Under the pieces are notes generated by a model. That model saw nothing but the letters and a program-made list of their open reading frames with translations. It made no database searches and was not told where the DNA came from. 25,475 bases of DNA. Source: Bacteroidales bacterium UBA1208. GTDB taxonomy: Bacteria > Bacteroidota > Bacteroidia > Bacteroidales > P3. Below, piece after piece: positions 7,636 to 16,247 of this stretch (positions within the stretch are counted from its first letter, which is position 1; each line of letters begins with the position of its first letter). The position numbers were made by a program, and so were the translations under genes. The stretch covers positions 1-25,475 of the forward strand of contig DBXQ01000114.1 in NCBI GenBank assembly GCA_002309955.1, read 5' to 3'.

Positions 7636-9438
7636 ATGTCACGGTTTAACATATTATATAAAAAATTCTATATTTGGCGATTGCACCATATATCAGAGCA
7701 GAACTACCTCTTGATGCTGAGCGTGGTGGTAGGGGTGTTGAGCGGCTTGGCAGCCGTCCTGCTCAAGACCGTGGTACATTTGTCCGGCAAGTATGTCATG
7801 GAGGTCGGAGGAGCTCATTTCGCCACAGGCGGCGGTAATATGCTGATCCTTTTCGCACCTCTAATCGGCATTCTGCTCACGGTATTGTTTGTCAAGTTCG
7901 TCATCAAGGGTGACATCGGACATGGCATTCCCAGTGTGCTGCTCTCCATCTCGCGCAAAAAAGGTTCGTTGCCTCCGCGCAATATGTATTCTTCGTTGGT
8001 TGCTTCAACGCTCACAGTCTCCTTTGGCGGCAGTGTGGGACTTGAGGCTCCCATTGCTTCGACGGGCAGCGCCATCGGCTCAAATGTAGGGAGGTTCTTC
8101 CACGTCAGTGCTCGAGGCGTGAAACTGCTGTTGGGATGCGGTGCTGCGGGAGCCATAGCGGGAATATTCAAGGCTCCTTTGGCGGGAGTCCTTTTCACAG
8201 TGGAAGTGCTCATGTTCGACATGACCATGACCACGGCTGTTCCCTTGCTCATCGCCGCACTCTCGGCTTCTACAGTAGCCTATTTCCTTATGGGGCAGCA
8301 GGTCCAATTCGTTTTCAAGGTCGCCGAAGACTTTACTTTGGGACAGATACCGTTTCTTGTTGTTTTGGGTATATTCTGTGCTTTCAGTTCCGTTTATTTT
8401 CTTCGCTGTACGGACAAGGTTGAATCGTGGTTTTCGCACTCGCGCAACTGGGTTCTGAAATGGATAGTCGGTGGAGTGTTGTTGGGTGTTATGATATTCC
8501 TTTTCCCGCCCCTTTACGGCGAAGGTTATTGGGCGCTTACCGAGTTGCTGAACGGCAGCAACGACGATGCCCTTTTTGCAAGCAGTGTTTTCAATGTGTT
8601 CCGTGATAATGGGTGGGTGGCACTTTTGATATTATTGGTGTTGATTCTCTTAAAACCCGTTGCCACAGCCACAACCATTGGCAGTGGAGGTGTAGGCGGC
8701 ACTTTCGGCCCCTCATTGGTAGTGGGTGGATTGAGTGGTTATTTCATTGCAGCTTTGGGTAATTACATTGGGCTGCCGCCACAGTCGACTGCCAATTTCG
8801 CTCTTGTGGGCATGGCGGCTGTCATGACAGGAGTGATGCATGCACCATTCATGGGGGTGTTCCTCATTGCAGAGATTACCGGGGGATATGCATTGATGGT
8901 TCCTCTGCTCATCACATCAACAGTGACCTACGTCTGTGTGCAACCTTTTGAGAAACATTCTATCTATGCCCGTAAATTGGCCGATAAAGGTGACCTAATG
9001 ACCCACAATAAGGATGCTTCGGCATGGCATTTGATAGATTTGAAAAAACTGATTGAGACAAATTTTGCCACGGTGCCTTCCGACGGCACTTTGCGTGATG
9101 TTGTGGAAGCCATAAAGCGTTCAAAACGTAATCTTTTCCCGGTGCTTGACAAGGAAGGGCATTTTCTGGGTCTCATCGTGATGGACGATTTGCGTCAACT
9201 TATCTTTGACACGGAGAAGTATGACAATGTGACAATCAAGGAACTGATGATGACGTTTGACGATAAAGACCTTGTCCATCTGGGCGATTCGCCGGGAGAC
9301 GTGGTCAAAAAGTTCCAGCTTAGTAACCGTTATAATCTGATTGTTGTTGATGAGAATGGTAAATATGAGGGGTTCTTGTCAAGGGCAAACACTTTCTCTG
9401 CTTACCGCAGGTTTATTTCGGCCGCTTCCGAGGAATAG
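7636..9438 (+). CDS. CLC-family chloride channel/transporter with C-terminal CBS pair
   Basis: This 600-residue inner-membrane protein has the CLC helices over about residues 22-440 and two CBS domains at about 465-595. The selectivity motifs are GHGIPS (95-100, where GSGIP is usual), GGSVGLEAP (131-139, keeping the gating glutamate as E137) and a conserved Tyr in GGYALMVP near the end of the membrane part. Aligning APLAGVLFTVEVLM (180-193) with the matching segment of the E. coli antiporter puts Val191 where the internal proton glutamate (E203 there) sits. Val at this site is typical of CLC channels, so this protein may conduct anions without proton exchange. CBS domains bind adenine nucleotides in some CLCs. 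The start at ATG 7636 follows from the promoter at 7587-7617; the ATG at 7573 lies upstream of it. Confidence 0.9.
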   Translation: MSRFNILYKKFYIWRLHHISEQNYLLMLSVVVGVLSGLAAVLLKTVVHLSGKYVMEVGGAHFATGGGNMLILFAPLIGILLTVLFVKFVIKGDIGHGIPSVLLSISRKKGSLPPRNMYSSLVASTLTVSFGGSVGLEAPIASTGSAIGSNVGRFFHVSARGVKLLLGCGAAGAIAGIFKAPLAGVLFTVEVLMFDMTMTTAVPLLIAALSASTVAYFLMGQQVQFVFKVAEDFTLGQIPFLVVLGIFCAFSSVYFLRCTDKVESWFSHSRNWVLKWIVGGVLLGVMIFLFPPLYGEGYWALTELLNGSNDDALFASSVFNVFRDNGWVALLILLVLILLKPVATATTIGSGGVGGTFGPSLVVGGLSGYFIAALGNYIGLPPQSTANFALVGMAAVMTGVMHAPFMGVFLIAEITGGYALMVPLLITSTVTYVCVQPFEKHSIYARKLADKGDLMTHNKDASAWHLIDLKKLIETNFATVPSDGTLRDVVEAIKRSKRNLFPVLDKEGHFLGLIVMDDLRQLIFDTEKYDNVTIKELMMTFDDKDLVHLGDSPGDVVKKFQLSNRYNLIVVDENGKYEGFLSRANTFSAYRRFISAASEE

Positions 9439-9516
9439 AACTTCCGGCATGGTTATAAATCCAATGCAAGGCGACAAAGACGTTTCTTGATGGGTATAGA
9501 ATAAGTGATGCAAGTG

Positions 9517-9550
9517 TATGTGGCTGTATAATAGCCATATGTTGCTTTTT
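9517..9550 (+). terminator. Probable terminator downstream of the CLC gene
   Basis: TATGTGGCT (9517-9525) pairs with AGCCATATG (9533-9541), nine pairs including two G-T wobbles, around a seven-base loop. A run GCTTTTTG (9544-9551) follows. It lies about 80 bases after the CLC stop codon. Confidence 0.5.
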
Positions 9551-9601
9551 GCCGAATCGGTCGGGTGCCATTGCCCGGCAAAACTTGCATCGTTCTATGT
9601 C

Positions 9602-9650
9602 CGCTCGTTGTTCCTCAGTTCTCCCATCGTTCTCCCATCGTTCTCCCAAT
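9602..9650 (+). repeat. Interspersed repeat, copy A, with 11-base tandem units
   Basis: The core is almost three head-to-tail copies of TTCTCCCATCG (9619-9629, 9630-9640, partial 9641-9650). Bases 9602-9638 match the reverse complement of 21842-21878 at 34 of 37 positions, including 26 identical bases from 9613 on. CCCATCGTTCTCC (9634-9646) can also pair imperfectly with GGGGAACGATTGGG (9691-9704), so the element may fold. It resembles a small intergenic repeat family rather than a gene. Confidence 0.75.
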
Positions 9651-9808
9651 ATCAAAGGATAAATGAAGGAAGAAGTGAGGAAAAGATAACGGGGAACGAT
9701 TGGGGGTTGGGCTATGGCTGTTAGTCTGTCGGCCTGGCATACTGGGTCGGCAGGATTGAAACACATGGCTTTTGCTTTGCTTTCACAGGCTGTTTGGAGG
9801 TTTTTTTA

Positions 9809-9837
9809 TTGTGGTTTGTTTTTTTTTTGTATCTTTG
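9809..9837 (+). promoter_or_regulatory. Bacteroidetes-type promoter of the M28 gene
   Basis: TTG (9809-9811) and TATCTTTG (9830-9837) are separated by 18 bases, matching the Bacteroidetes promoter consensus. It lies 75 bases before ATG 9913. An upstream in-frame ATG at 9772 lies before the promoter and is therefore not the start. Confidence 0.75.
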
Positions 9838-9912
9838 CTTGATTGTATCATGCACATATTGTGCAACAATCGTTTTATTATCAGTGAAATAAAATATTAT
9901 TATAATATAAAG

Positions 9913-11436
9913 ATGCTCATAAAAATGAAGAAGTTCTTTGCCCTGTTGGCCATTTTGGCCGTAGTGGCCCCGGGTATGGCCGGTGCACAAGAAGAAGTTA
10001 CCAAGGATACGCTGCTCCGTGCCAATACGGATACGTTGATGAAGCATGTACGCATATTGGCTTCGTCGCAGTATGAAGGAAGAATGGCAGGGTCGCAGGC
10101 TTATCTGGATGCTGCCAACTATTGTGCAGCGGTGTTGTCGTCATATGGCGTCAAGCCTTTCCAGGATGAGTGGGGACAGTATTTTCAGGTAGAGTATAAC
10201 GAGATTGAGAATTGCAATTTTTACACTTATGTCAATGACAATGATGTAAGAGTTCAGTATGTGCTGGGACGCGACTATGTCTGTTCAAGTATGACGGGAC
10301 GTGGCTATACCAATGCCCCCGTGGTGTTCTGCGGATGGGGTATTGATCACCATTCGTTCGACGAATATGCAAAAGTGGATGTGCGGGGCAAGGTGGTGCT
10401 TTGCTTGTCGGGAGTTCCCGAGTTTCTGCCATCTAAAATTACCGATGCCTATTCCACTTTGCGAGGTAAGGCCGAGGTGGCTCGTAAGCATGGTGCGGTA
10501 GGTTTGGTGTGCATCAACATGTCCGAGAGTTGCCGTCCCTATGAGGTGCAGCACTGGGCATGGTGTGGCGAGGGTTCGCATCAGTTGACTTTCCCTGTGG
10601 TTCAGCCCACACGAGACATGGGAGCAGCCTTGTTGGCCGACGAGCAGATGACGCTCGACTCGGTTGTGAACACACTGCTTGACAAGATGACTCCGCAATC
10701 GTTCCATCTGCGGAAGAGTTTTGAGATTAATATCAATGCCAAGTATCGCCCGAATGCGACCACAGCCAATGTGGTGGGTGTTCTGCCGGGACATGATGCC
10801 AAGTTGAGGAATGAGTATATTGTGGTGGGTGCACATCTTGACCATGTGGGCATGCAGGGTAATACCTGCCTGTTTCCCGGAGCAAACGATAATGCCACGG
10901 GTGTGGCTGCTGTGCTTGAGGCAGCCCGGCTGTTGACAGTAAATGCCCCCAAGGATATTGAGTACAATAAGCGTTCGATTGTGTTTGTGCTATTTTCAGG
11001 CAGTGAACTCCAGAATCTGGGCTCAAGTATTTTTGTTTCGAATTTCCCTAAATTGCGTAATGTGGAATGCTTTATCAATGCTGAGTGCATAGGTCAAGGT
11101 GACAGCATACAGGTGTTGGGCAACAAGCGTTTCCCCCTTCTTTGGAACATCGCTTCCCGCAACGATTCAATATCAACCAAGAGTCTTGTGAAAGGTTATC
11201 GCACTGTGCCTAAGGGCGATGCTGCCCCCTTTGCCCAAGTGGGAATTCCTTCGCTTGTATTCACTGGCTTTATGGGTAATTTGAACGACCATGTGCCGAG
11301 TGATATCTCTGAGAATGTGGACCGGGACTTGATGACAAAAAACGCCAGCCTTATGGCAGAGGTGATTTATGAGCTCTCGTTGGGTGACTATCAGGGTCGT
11401 TCGCAGCGTTCGCGTCGGTTCAAGTTCAGCGAGTAG
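9913..11436 (+). CDS. M28-family zinc peptidase homologue, probably inactive
   Basis: This 507-residue secreted protein has a signal peptide ending near A25 (GMAGA/Q), a PA-type insert at about residues 130-240, and a C-terminal M28 domain at about 285-490. Probable zinc-site residues are H308 (in GAHLDHVG), D326 (in GANDNATG), E365 and H460 (in NDHVPSD). Two departures stand out. The Glu-Glu pair of M28 enzymes, whose first Glu is the general base, reads Ser364-Glu365 (SGSELQNLGSS). The usual NxDxxG ligand reads INAECIG, with Glu391 in place of Asp. The base loss predicts little or no peptidase activity. Promoter position excludes the ATG at 9772; ATG 9925 is the alternative start and would begin with MKKFFALL. 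It sits 79 bases before the GldF-GldG gene on the same strand. Confidence 0.85.
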   Translation: MLIKMKKFFALLAILAVVAPGMAGAQEEVTKDTLLRANTDTLMKHVRILASSQYEGRMAGSQAYLDAANYCAAVLSSYGVKPFQDEWGQYFQVEYNEIENCNFYTYVNDNDVRVQYVLGRDYVCSSMTGRGYTNAPVVFCGWGIDHHSFDEYAKVDVRGKVVLCLSGVPEFLPSKITDAYSTLRGKAEVARKHGAVGLVCINMSESCRPYEVQHWAWCGEGSHQLTFPVVQPTRDMGAALLADEQMTLDSVVNTLLDKMTPQSFHLRKSFEININAKYRPNATTANVVGVLPGHDAKLRNEYIVVGAHLDHVGMQGNTCLFPGANDNATGVAAVLEAARLLTVNAPKDIEYNKRSIVFVLFSGSELQNLGSSIFVSNFPKLRNVECFINAECIGQGDSIQVLGNKRFPLLWNIASRNDSISTKSLVKGYRTVPKGDAAPFAQVGIPSLVFTGFMGNLNDHVPSDISENVDRDLMTKNASLMAEVIYELSLGDYQGRSQRSRRFKFSE

Positions 11437-11515
11437 CCCGTTATGCAATAGAAATGGATTGTGGCATTTTTGTTTTATTTACTTGTATTTCTAACTAAAT
11501 CTTAATTTACACGAG

Positions 11516-13984
11516 GTGTTTTCACTATTTAAAAAAGAGCTTGCCAGTTTCTTCTCATCGTTGACCGGTTATTTGACCATTGTTGTATTCTTGGTTTTAA
11601 CGGGTTTGATGCTTTGGGTCTTTAAGTCCGATTTCAATATCCTCGACTATGGTTATGCCGGTATGGACGGTTTGTTCATCATCGGACCATTCCTGTATCT
11701 GTTTCTTATTCCGGCCATCACAATGCGCATGATTGCCGAGGAGAAGCGTAACGGTACGATGGAGTTGTTGTTGACCAAGCCGATAGGCGAAATGACACTG
11801 ATATGGGCCAAGTTTTTGGCTGGTGTGGTTTTGGTTGCTATCTCTTTGTTGCCAACCCTTGTCGGGTATTTCAGTGTGGTGGCGTTGGGCGACCCTGTGG
11901 GGAATGTTGATTCGGGCAGTGTGGCTGGTTCTTATTTGGGATTGCTTCTGTTGGGAGCCGCTTTTGTTGCCATCGGTTTGTTTGCCAGTTCGCTGACGAA
12001 TAATCAGATAGTGGCTTTCATTCTGGCTGCATTGATGTGTGCTTTTATGCATCTGGGCTTTGAGGCCATCTGCCGTATGGGGTTCCTTGGCAGTGCCGAG
12101 TATGTGGTTCGCCAATTGGGCATGAGCTATCATTACGACTCGATTAGCAGAGGCGTGGTTGATAGCCGCGATGTGATTTATTTTGCCAGTGTGACGGCTG
12201 TGTTTATGATGGCTACCCGCATTGTGTTGCAGAGCGGTAAATGGCATGGCTGGAAGAACAAAAAGGATTTGCGCAGGGGGCATTGGATTGAACTTACGGC
12301 AGGTATACTGATTGTGATATTTGTGAATGTGATTGGCTATTATGTCTTTGGCCGTTTAGATTTGACTTCGGAGCGCAGGTATACCCTTTCGAAATCGACA
12401 AAGTCTTTGTTGAAGAAGATTGACGAGCCGTTGCTGTACAGGGTGTACCTTGAAGGTGAGTTGCCTTCAGATTTCAAGCGGTTGCAGAATGAGACGAAGG
12501 AGATGCTGAACCAGTTCCGAGCTTATAATAAGAATGTTCAGTATGAGTTTGTGGACCCCAATAGTTTTGAGGATCCCAAGGAACGTCAGGTGTTTTACCA
12601 GAAGTTGGCGCAGAAGGGCATACAACCCACCCAGATACAAGTGAACACGGCAACGGGCTATTCGCAGCAGGTGCTTATTCCGGCTGCAGATGTGATTTAC
12701 AAAGGCTCAGAAACATCCATCCAGTTGCTGCAGAGCCAGAAGTATGTGGATCAGGTTCAGCTATTGAATAATTCAATACAGAGTTTGGAGTATGTTCTTT
12801 CCAATGGTATCCGGGCTTTGTCGCGTGGGGAGAGACCGACAGTGGCATTTCTGCGCGGACATGGAGAATTGGAACTGCCCAATCTCAGCGACATGATTGG
12901 TTCGCTGTGGGAATACTATACACTTGACACTGCCCGTATGGATGGCAACATCAATTCGCTTACAGTACGTTCGGTGAATCCGAAAGATTCTACATACAGG
13001 TTCCGCAATAAGTATGACTTGATTATTATTGCCAAGCCGACACTCCCGTTCAGCGATAAGGATTTGTTTATCCTTGACCAATATGTGATGTATGGCGGTC
13101 GGCTTTTGTGGCTGGTGGACGCTTTGGATGCCGATATGGACAGCCTTGCACATGCGGGACAAGCAGTGGCCACACGTCTGCCTTTGAATGTGGACGAGAT
13201 GTTGTTCACCTATGGTGTCAGGGTCAATCCCGATTTGGTGATGGATATCCGTTGCCGTCCTGTTCCCATGAAGGTGGGTATGGTTGGCGAGCATGCCCAG
13301 ATTCAGTTCCAGCCTTGGATGTATTTCCCCGAGATTGTCCCTTTGTCACCTCATCCCGTGGTGCGTAATCTGGATCTTATAAAAACCGATTTTGTCAGCA
13401 GTATGGACTTGATTGACAATGGTGTTGACAAGACGGTATTGCTTGCCACTTCTGATTTTTCAAGGGTGAAGAATGCACCGGCCATTTATGATTTGAACGA
13501 GGCAAAGGTTGAGCCGGATCGTCGGCTGTTCAACCGGCAGAATATTCCGGTGGCGGTGTTGCTGGAAGGAAGTTTCAAGTCAATGTTCCGCAACAGGCTG
13601 ACCCCTGATTTTGTGGATATTCCAGAGATGGGCTATCGCGAGGAGAGCGACAGCACCCGGATGATAGTTTTCTCCGATGGCGACATTATCAAGAACCGTT
13701 TCAACTACGAGGATGCCACGGGATATCCCTTGGGTTATGATTTCTATACGGAGACGATGTACGCGAACAAGGAGTTGTTGCTTAATTGTGTGGATTATCT
13801 GGCCGGGGAGGATGGCGCGATAGCGAGCCGTAGCCGCAACATCAAGATTAGGAAACTGAATGTGATGAAGGTGAAAGAGGAACGGACACGGTATCAATTG
13901 CTGAATATTTTCCTGCCAGTGGGGTTGGTTGTTGTGGCCGGTGTGGTCATTGTCCTTCTTCGTCGCAAGAGGTTTAGGGTTTAA
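11516..13984 (+). CDS. GldF-GldG fusion: ABC permease joined to a gliding-type auxiliary subunit
   Basis: This 822-residue protein joins two normally separate parts. Residues 1-245 are an ABC-2-type permease like GldF, with about six membrane segments and the motif RMIAEEKRNGTMELLLTKPI (71-90). Residues 255-822 match the GldG plan: a transmembrane helix (about 261-278), RLDLTSERRYTLSKST (280-295), a long periplasmic region, and a last transmembrane helix near 800-816. In Flavobacterium johnsoniae, GldF and GldG with the ATPase GldA form an ABC transporter needed for gliding. No ATPase gene is adjacent here, so the ATPase must be elsewhere. Many Bacteroidales do not glide, and the substrate is unknown. 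The start is GTG 11516: no ATG, GTG or TTG lies between it and the in-frame stop at 11492. Confidence 0.8.
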   Translation: MFSLFKKELASFFSSLTGYLTIVVFLVLTGLMLWVFKSDFNILDYGYAGMDGLFIIGPFLYLFLIPAITMRMIAEEKRNGTMELLLTKPIGEMTLIWAKFLAGVVLVAISLLPTLVGYFSVVALGDPVGNVDSGSVAGSYLGLLLLGAAFVAIGLFASSLTNNQIVAFILAALMCAFMHLGFEAICRMGFLGSAEYVVRQLGMSYHYDSISRGVVDSRDVIYFASVTAVFMMATRIVLQSGKWHGWKNKKDLRRGHWIELTAGILIVIFVNVIGYYVFGRLDLTSERRYTLSKSTKSLLKKIDEPLLYRVYLEGELPSDFKRLQNETKEMLNQFRAYNKNVQYEFVDPNSFEDPKERQVFYQKLAQKGIQPTQIQVNTATGYSQQVLIPAADVIYKGSETSIQLLQSQKYVDQVQLLNNSIQSLEYVLSNGIRALSRGERPTVAFLRGHGELELPNLSDMIGSLWEYYTLDTARMDGNINSLTVRSVNPKDSTYRFRNKYDLIIIAKPTLPFSDKDLFILDQYVMYGGRLLWLVDALDADMDSLAHAGQAVATRLPLNVDEMLFTYGVRVNPDLVMDIRCRPVPMKVGMVGEHAQIQFQPWMYFPEIVPLSPHPVVRNLDLIKTDFVSSMDLIDNGVDKTVLLATSDFSRVKNAPAIYDLNEAKVEPDRRLFNRQNIPVAVLLEGSFKSMFRNRLTPDFVDIPEMGYREESDSTRMIVFSDGDIIKNRFNYEDATGYPLGYDFYTETMYANKELLLNCVDYLAGEDGAIASRSRNIKIRKLNVMKVKEERTRYQLLNIFLPVGLVVVAGVVIVLLRRKRFRV

Positions 13985-14058
13985 GGGAATTCTCTCTGTG
14001 AAAGCTGTAATGGTAGTTAGTCAATAATAATGCTGCTGAAACTAAAAATTATCTGTTA

Positions 14059-15171
14059 ATGAAAAAGAAAAAGAATCTCATCATCATTGCCGCAGTTGTT
14101 GTCATTGGTGTAATAGCTTTGATAATAGCCAAACATGGCTCTAAGTCTGCCACGTTTGAGCAAGATTTCCATATCGAAGATATCGGGTCGGTATCGAAGG
14201 TGTTTATTGCCGACAAACAGAACAACCAAGTGCTTCTTGAGCGGGTGATAGATAGCACAGGAGATACTTCATGGTTGGTTGACGGCAAATATGCAGCGAG
14301 CCAGCCGATGGTTGACCTTTTGTTGGAGACGCTTCATGAGATGCGTATCCGTCAGCAGGTGAACAAGAATGCTGTGCCGCAGGCTGTGAAGTTGCTTTCG
14401 GCACGCGCTGTGAAGGTTGAGGTTTATCAGCGTCGCTGGTTCATCAACTGGTTTGGCGGTAGGTTCCGTCTGTTTCCGCATGAGCGTTTGACGGCTACCT
14501 ATTTTGTGGGTCATGAAACACAGGATATGATGGCATGCCATATGTTCCGCAAGGGTGACAAGGTGCCTTATATTATCCATATCCCGGGATTCAGAGGCTA
14601 TCTTACGCCGCGTTTTGTGGCTGACCCCATGTCGTGGCGTAGCCATGAGATTGTGCATTGGGATGTGCATCGTTTGCAGAGTGTAGAACTGGAGATTCCC
14701 GCTTCGCCTGAGGAGTCGTTTTCGGTGCGTCGTGAAGGTGAGACGTTTGTTATGGAGTTGACACAGGGCCATCGTCTTGTCGATGGTTTCGACACGGCTC
14801 GTGTGGCGCAGATGCTTTCTTGTTTCGCCAATCTGAATTTCGACGAGTTTGCCAGTCGGGTTCCCAATAGTTATATGGATACGTCGTTTAATGCCGCTCC
14901 TCGCACCATTCTTCGTGTCACAAACACCGAAGGGGAGACGCGCGAGGTGAAGACTTATCTCAAATATGCCAATCCCGACGACACTTTGGCTATGCCCGAC
15001 AATAATCTCTACGAGATGTTTGATATCAACCGTCTCTATGCAATTATTGATAATAAGGATAGTGTGCTGCTTCAGTATTTTGTCTTTGACAATATTCTCC
15101 AGCCCGCCTCGTTTTTTATCAATAAGGATGTAAGAAAAACCGAAATCGGGGCAACAGTGGCAACGCCTTAA
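14059..15171 (+). CDS. DUF4340-type membrane-anchored periplasmic protein
   Basis: This 370-residue protein has a basic start, one transmembrane helix at about residues 6-24, and a beta-rich remainder expected in the periplasm. Segments such as DIGSVSKVFIADKQNN, WLVDGKYAASQPMVDLLLETL and RLVDGFDTARVAQMLSCFANL resemble DUF4340 proteins. DUF4340 genes often follow GldG-like auxiliary subunits of ABC transporters, and this one follows the GldF-GldG fusion by 74 bases. It is therefore a probable partner subunit of that transporter. No catalytic residues can be named. It is separated from surE by only 15 bases. Confidence 0.7.
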   Translation: MKKKKNLIIIAAVVVIGVIALIIAKHGSKSATFEQDFHIEDIGSVSKVFIADKQNNQVLLERVIDSTGDTSWLVDGKYAASQPMVDLLLETLHEMRIRQQVNKNAVPQAVKLLSARAVKVEVYQRRWFINWFGGRFRLFPHERLTATYFVGHETQDMMACHMFRKGDKVPYIIHIPGFRGYLTPRFVADPMSWRSHEIVHWDVHRLQSVELEIPASPEESFSVRREGETFVMELTQGHRLVDGFDTARVAQMLSCFANLNFDEFASRVPNSYMDTSFNAAPRTILRVTNTEGETREVKTYLKYANPDDTLAMPDNNLYEMFDINRLYAIIDNKDSVLLQYFVFDNILQPASFFINKDVRKTEIGATVATP

Positions 15172-15186
15172 TATTGTTTCTGTACC

Positions 15187-15945
15187 ATGAAACCGCTATT
15201 CCTTATCACCAACGACGACGGCTATTATTCACGCGGGCTCCAGCACCTTGTGAGTGTGGCAGGGGAGTTTGGCGATGTTGTTGTCATGGCACCTGACCGC
15301 AATGCTTCGGGTCTGAGTACCTCCATTACTACCAGCCGACCCTTGCGTGTGCATCCCGTAGGAAACGGAGCCGAGAACCATTTTGCCTGCGACGGTACTC
15401 CCGCCGATTGTGTCAAGATGGGCTATGAGCATTTCTGTCCCCGCCGTCCCGATATTGTCCTTTCGGGTATAAATTATGGTAGCAATGCTTCCATCAATGT
15501 TATTTACAGCGGAACCATAGGTGCAGTGCTCGAGGCTTGTCTTGATGGTTTTGCCGCCATCGGTTTTTCTGTCCTTAGCCATAGCCCCGAGACCGACTTT
15601 AATGCATGCACACCGACAATCCGTCACATCCTTCAGCAAGCTTTGCTGCATCCGATTCCTGCTGGCTCGGCATTGAATGTGAACATCCCTCGTCTCCCTG
15701 CCAACCAGATTAAAGGAGTCAAAGTTTGCCGGCAGGCTCAGGCGCAGTGGGTCGATAGTCTCGAAAAACGAACCGATCCCATTGGCCGTCCATATTGGTG
15801 GATGACAGGTAAGTTTGTATGTGACAATCCGCCTCACGACTCCGACCAGTATGCTCTCAATCAAGGATATGTTTCGGTCGTACCCATTCGACCTGATTTC
15901 ACCGATTATGCCGCATTTGGCAGTATCCAATATTTTGAAAAATGA
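15187..15945 (+). CDS. surE: 5'/3'-nucleotidase SurE
   Basis: The 252 residues match SurE in length and motifs throughout. The metal site is expected at D10 and D11 (LITNDDGYYSRGL), S41 (APDRNASGLSTSIT) and N96 (LSGINYGSNAS). SurE removes phosphate from nucleoside 5'- and 3'-monophosphates and can act on short polyphosphate; it is a cytoplasmic, metal-dependent survival protein. Its stop overlaps the start of the next gene by four bases (ATGA), so the two are translationally coupled. The stretch from here to rimO shows a C-over-G bias on the coding strand not seen in the genes just upstream. Confidence 0.95.
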   Translation: MKPLFLITNDDGYYSRGLQHLVSVAGEFGDVVVMAPDRNASGLSTSITTSRPLRVHPVGNGAENHFACDGTPADCVKMGYEHFCPRRPDIVLSGINYGSNASINVIYSGTIGAVLEACLDGFAAIGFSVLSHSPETDFNACTPTIRHILQQALLHPIPAGSALNVNIPRLPANQIKGVKVCRQAQAQWVDSLEKRTDPIGRPYWWMTGKFVCDNPPHDSDQYALNQGYVSVVPIRPDFTDYAAFGSIQYFEK

Positions 15946-16232
15946 AGAAACTCTTAAATAAAGACAGTATTGCCCAGGGTGTTATAGCCACCTTGCTATC
16001 CGAGCTGCTTTGTGCTTTGTTGGTCTGGCTTGTCCTTGTACTGATACACTATCCTGTTGTAGAAAATCTGCGCTTCTTTGCTGTTACCTTCGTCCCACCG
16101 GCATTGCTGTTACGCTACTATGCCCACCAAAAAGTCTATCCTACTACCCTCAAGGCTGTCATTACCACCTTCTTTGTCACCGTGGTGCTCTTTATGTGGG
16201 TCATGCTCAAATACAAGTTCGTCACGTTCTAA
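15942..16232 (+). CDS. Small membrane protein between surE and lpxB
   Basis: This 96-residue protein is mostly hydrophobic, with three predicted membrane segments at about residues 14-37, 45-60 and 71-90, and a short basic N-terminus. I do not recognise a named family. The gene overlaps surE by four bases and is 15 bases before lpxB, so it is plainly part of the operon. Its position next to lipid A synthesis suggests a role at the inner membrane, perhaps with LpxB, but this is inference. The gene is short yet well supported by coupling to surE and by its membrane pattern. Confidence 0.75.
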   Translation: MKKLLNKDSIAQGVIATLLSELLCALLVWLVLVLIHYPVVENLRFFAVTFVPPALLLRYYAHQKVYPTTLKAVITTFFVTVVLFMWVMLKYKFVTF

Positions 16233-16237
16233 AAGCT

Positions 16238-16242
16238 GGAGG
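16238..16242 (+). promoter_or_regulatory. Strong Shine-Dalgarno sequence before lpxB
   Basis: GGAGG lies five bases before ATG 16248. Most genes in this window lack such a site, as is usual for Bacteroidetes, so this may raise LpxB translation. It also fixes the start of LpxB. Confidence 0.6.
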
Positions 16243-16247
16243 ATACA

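Larger units (their letters stand above)
9439..9912. other. Intergenic region with terminator-like hairpin, repeat copy and promoter
   Basis: This 474-base stretch holds no supported gene. From left to right it contains a terminator-like hairpin (9517-9550), an 11-base tandem repeat within a longer interspersed element (9602-9650), an imperfect inverted match to that repeat (9691-9706), and the promoter of the M28 gene (9809-9837). The 117-codon and 108-codon minus-strand frames crossing it look like chance frames. Confidence 0.6.

Noticed and set aside
9619..9650. 11-base tandem repeat considered as a CRISPR array
   Set aside because: Units are contiguous without spacers and only about three are present; no cas gene is nearby.
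9772..9912. 47-residue N-terminal extension of the M28 homologue from ATG 9772
   Set aside because: It starts before the promoter (9809-9837), and a typical signal peptide begins only at 9913/9925.
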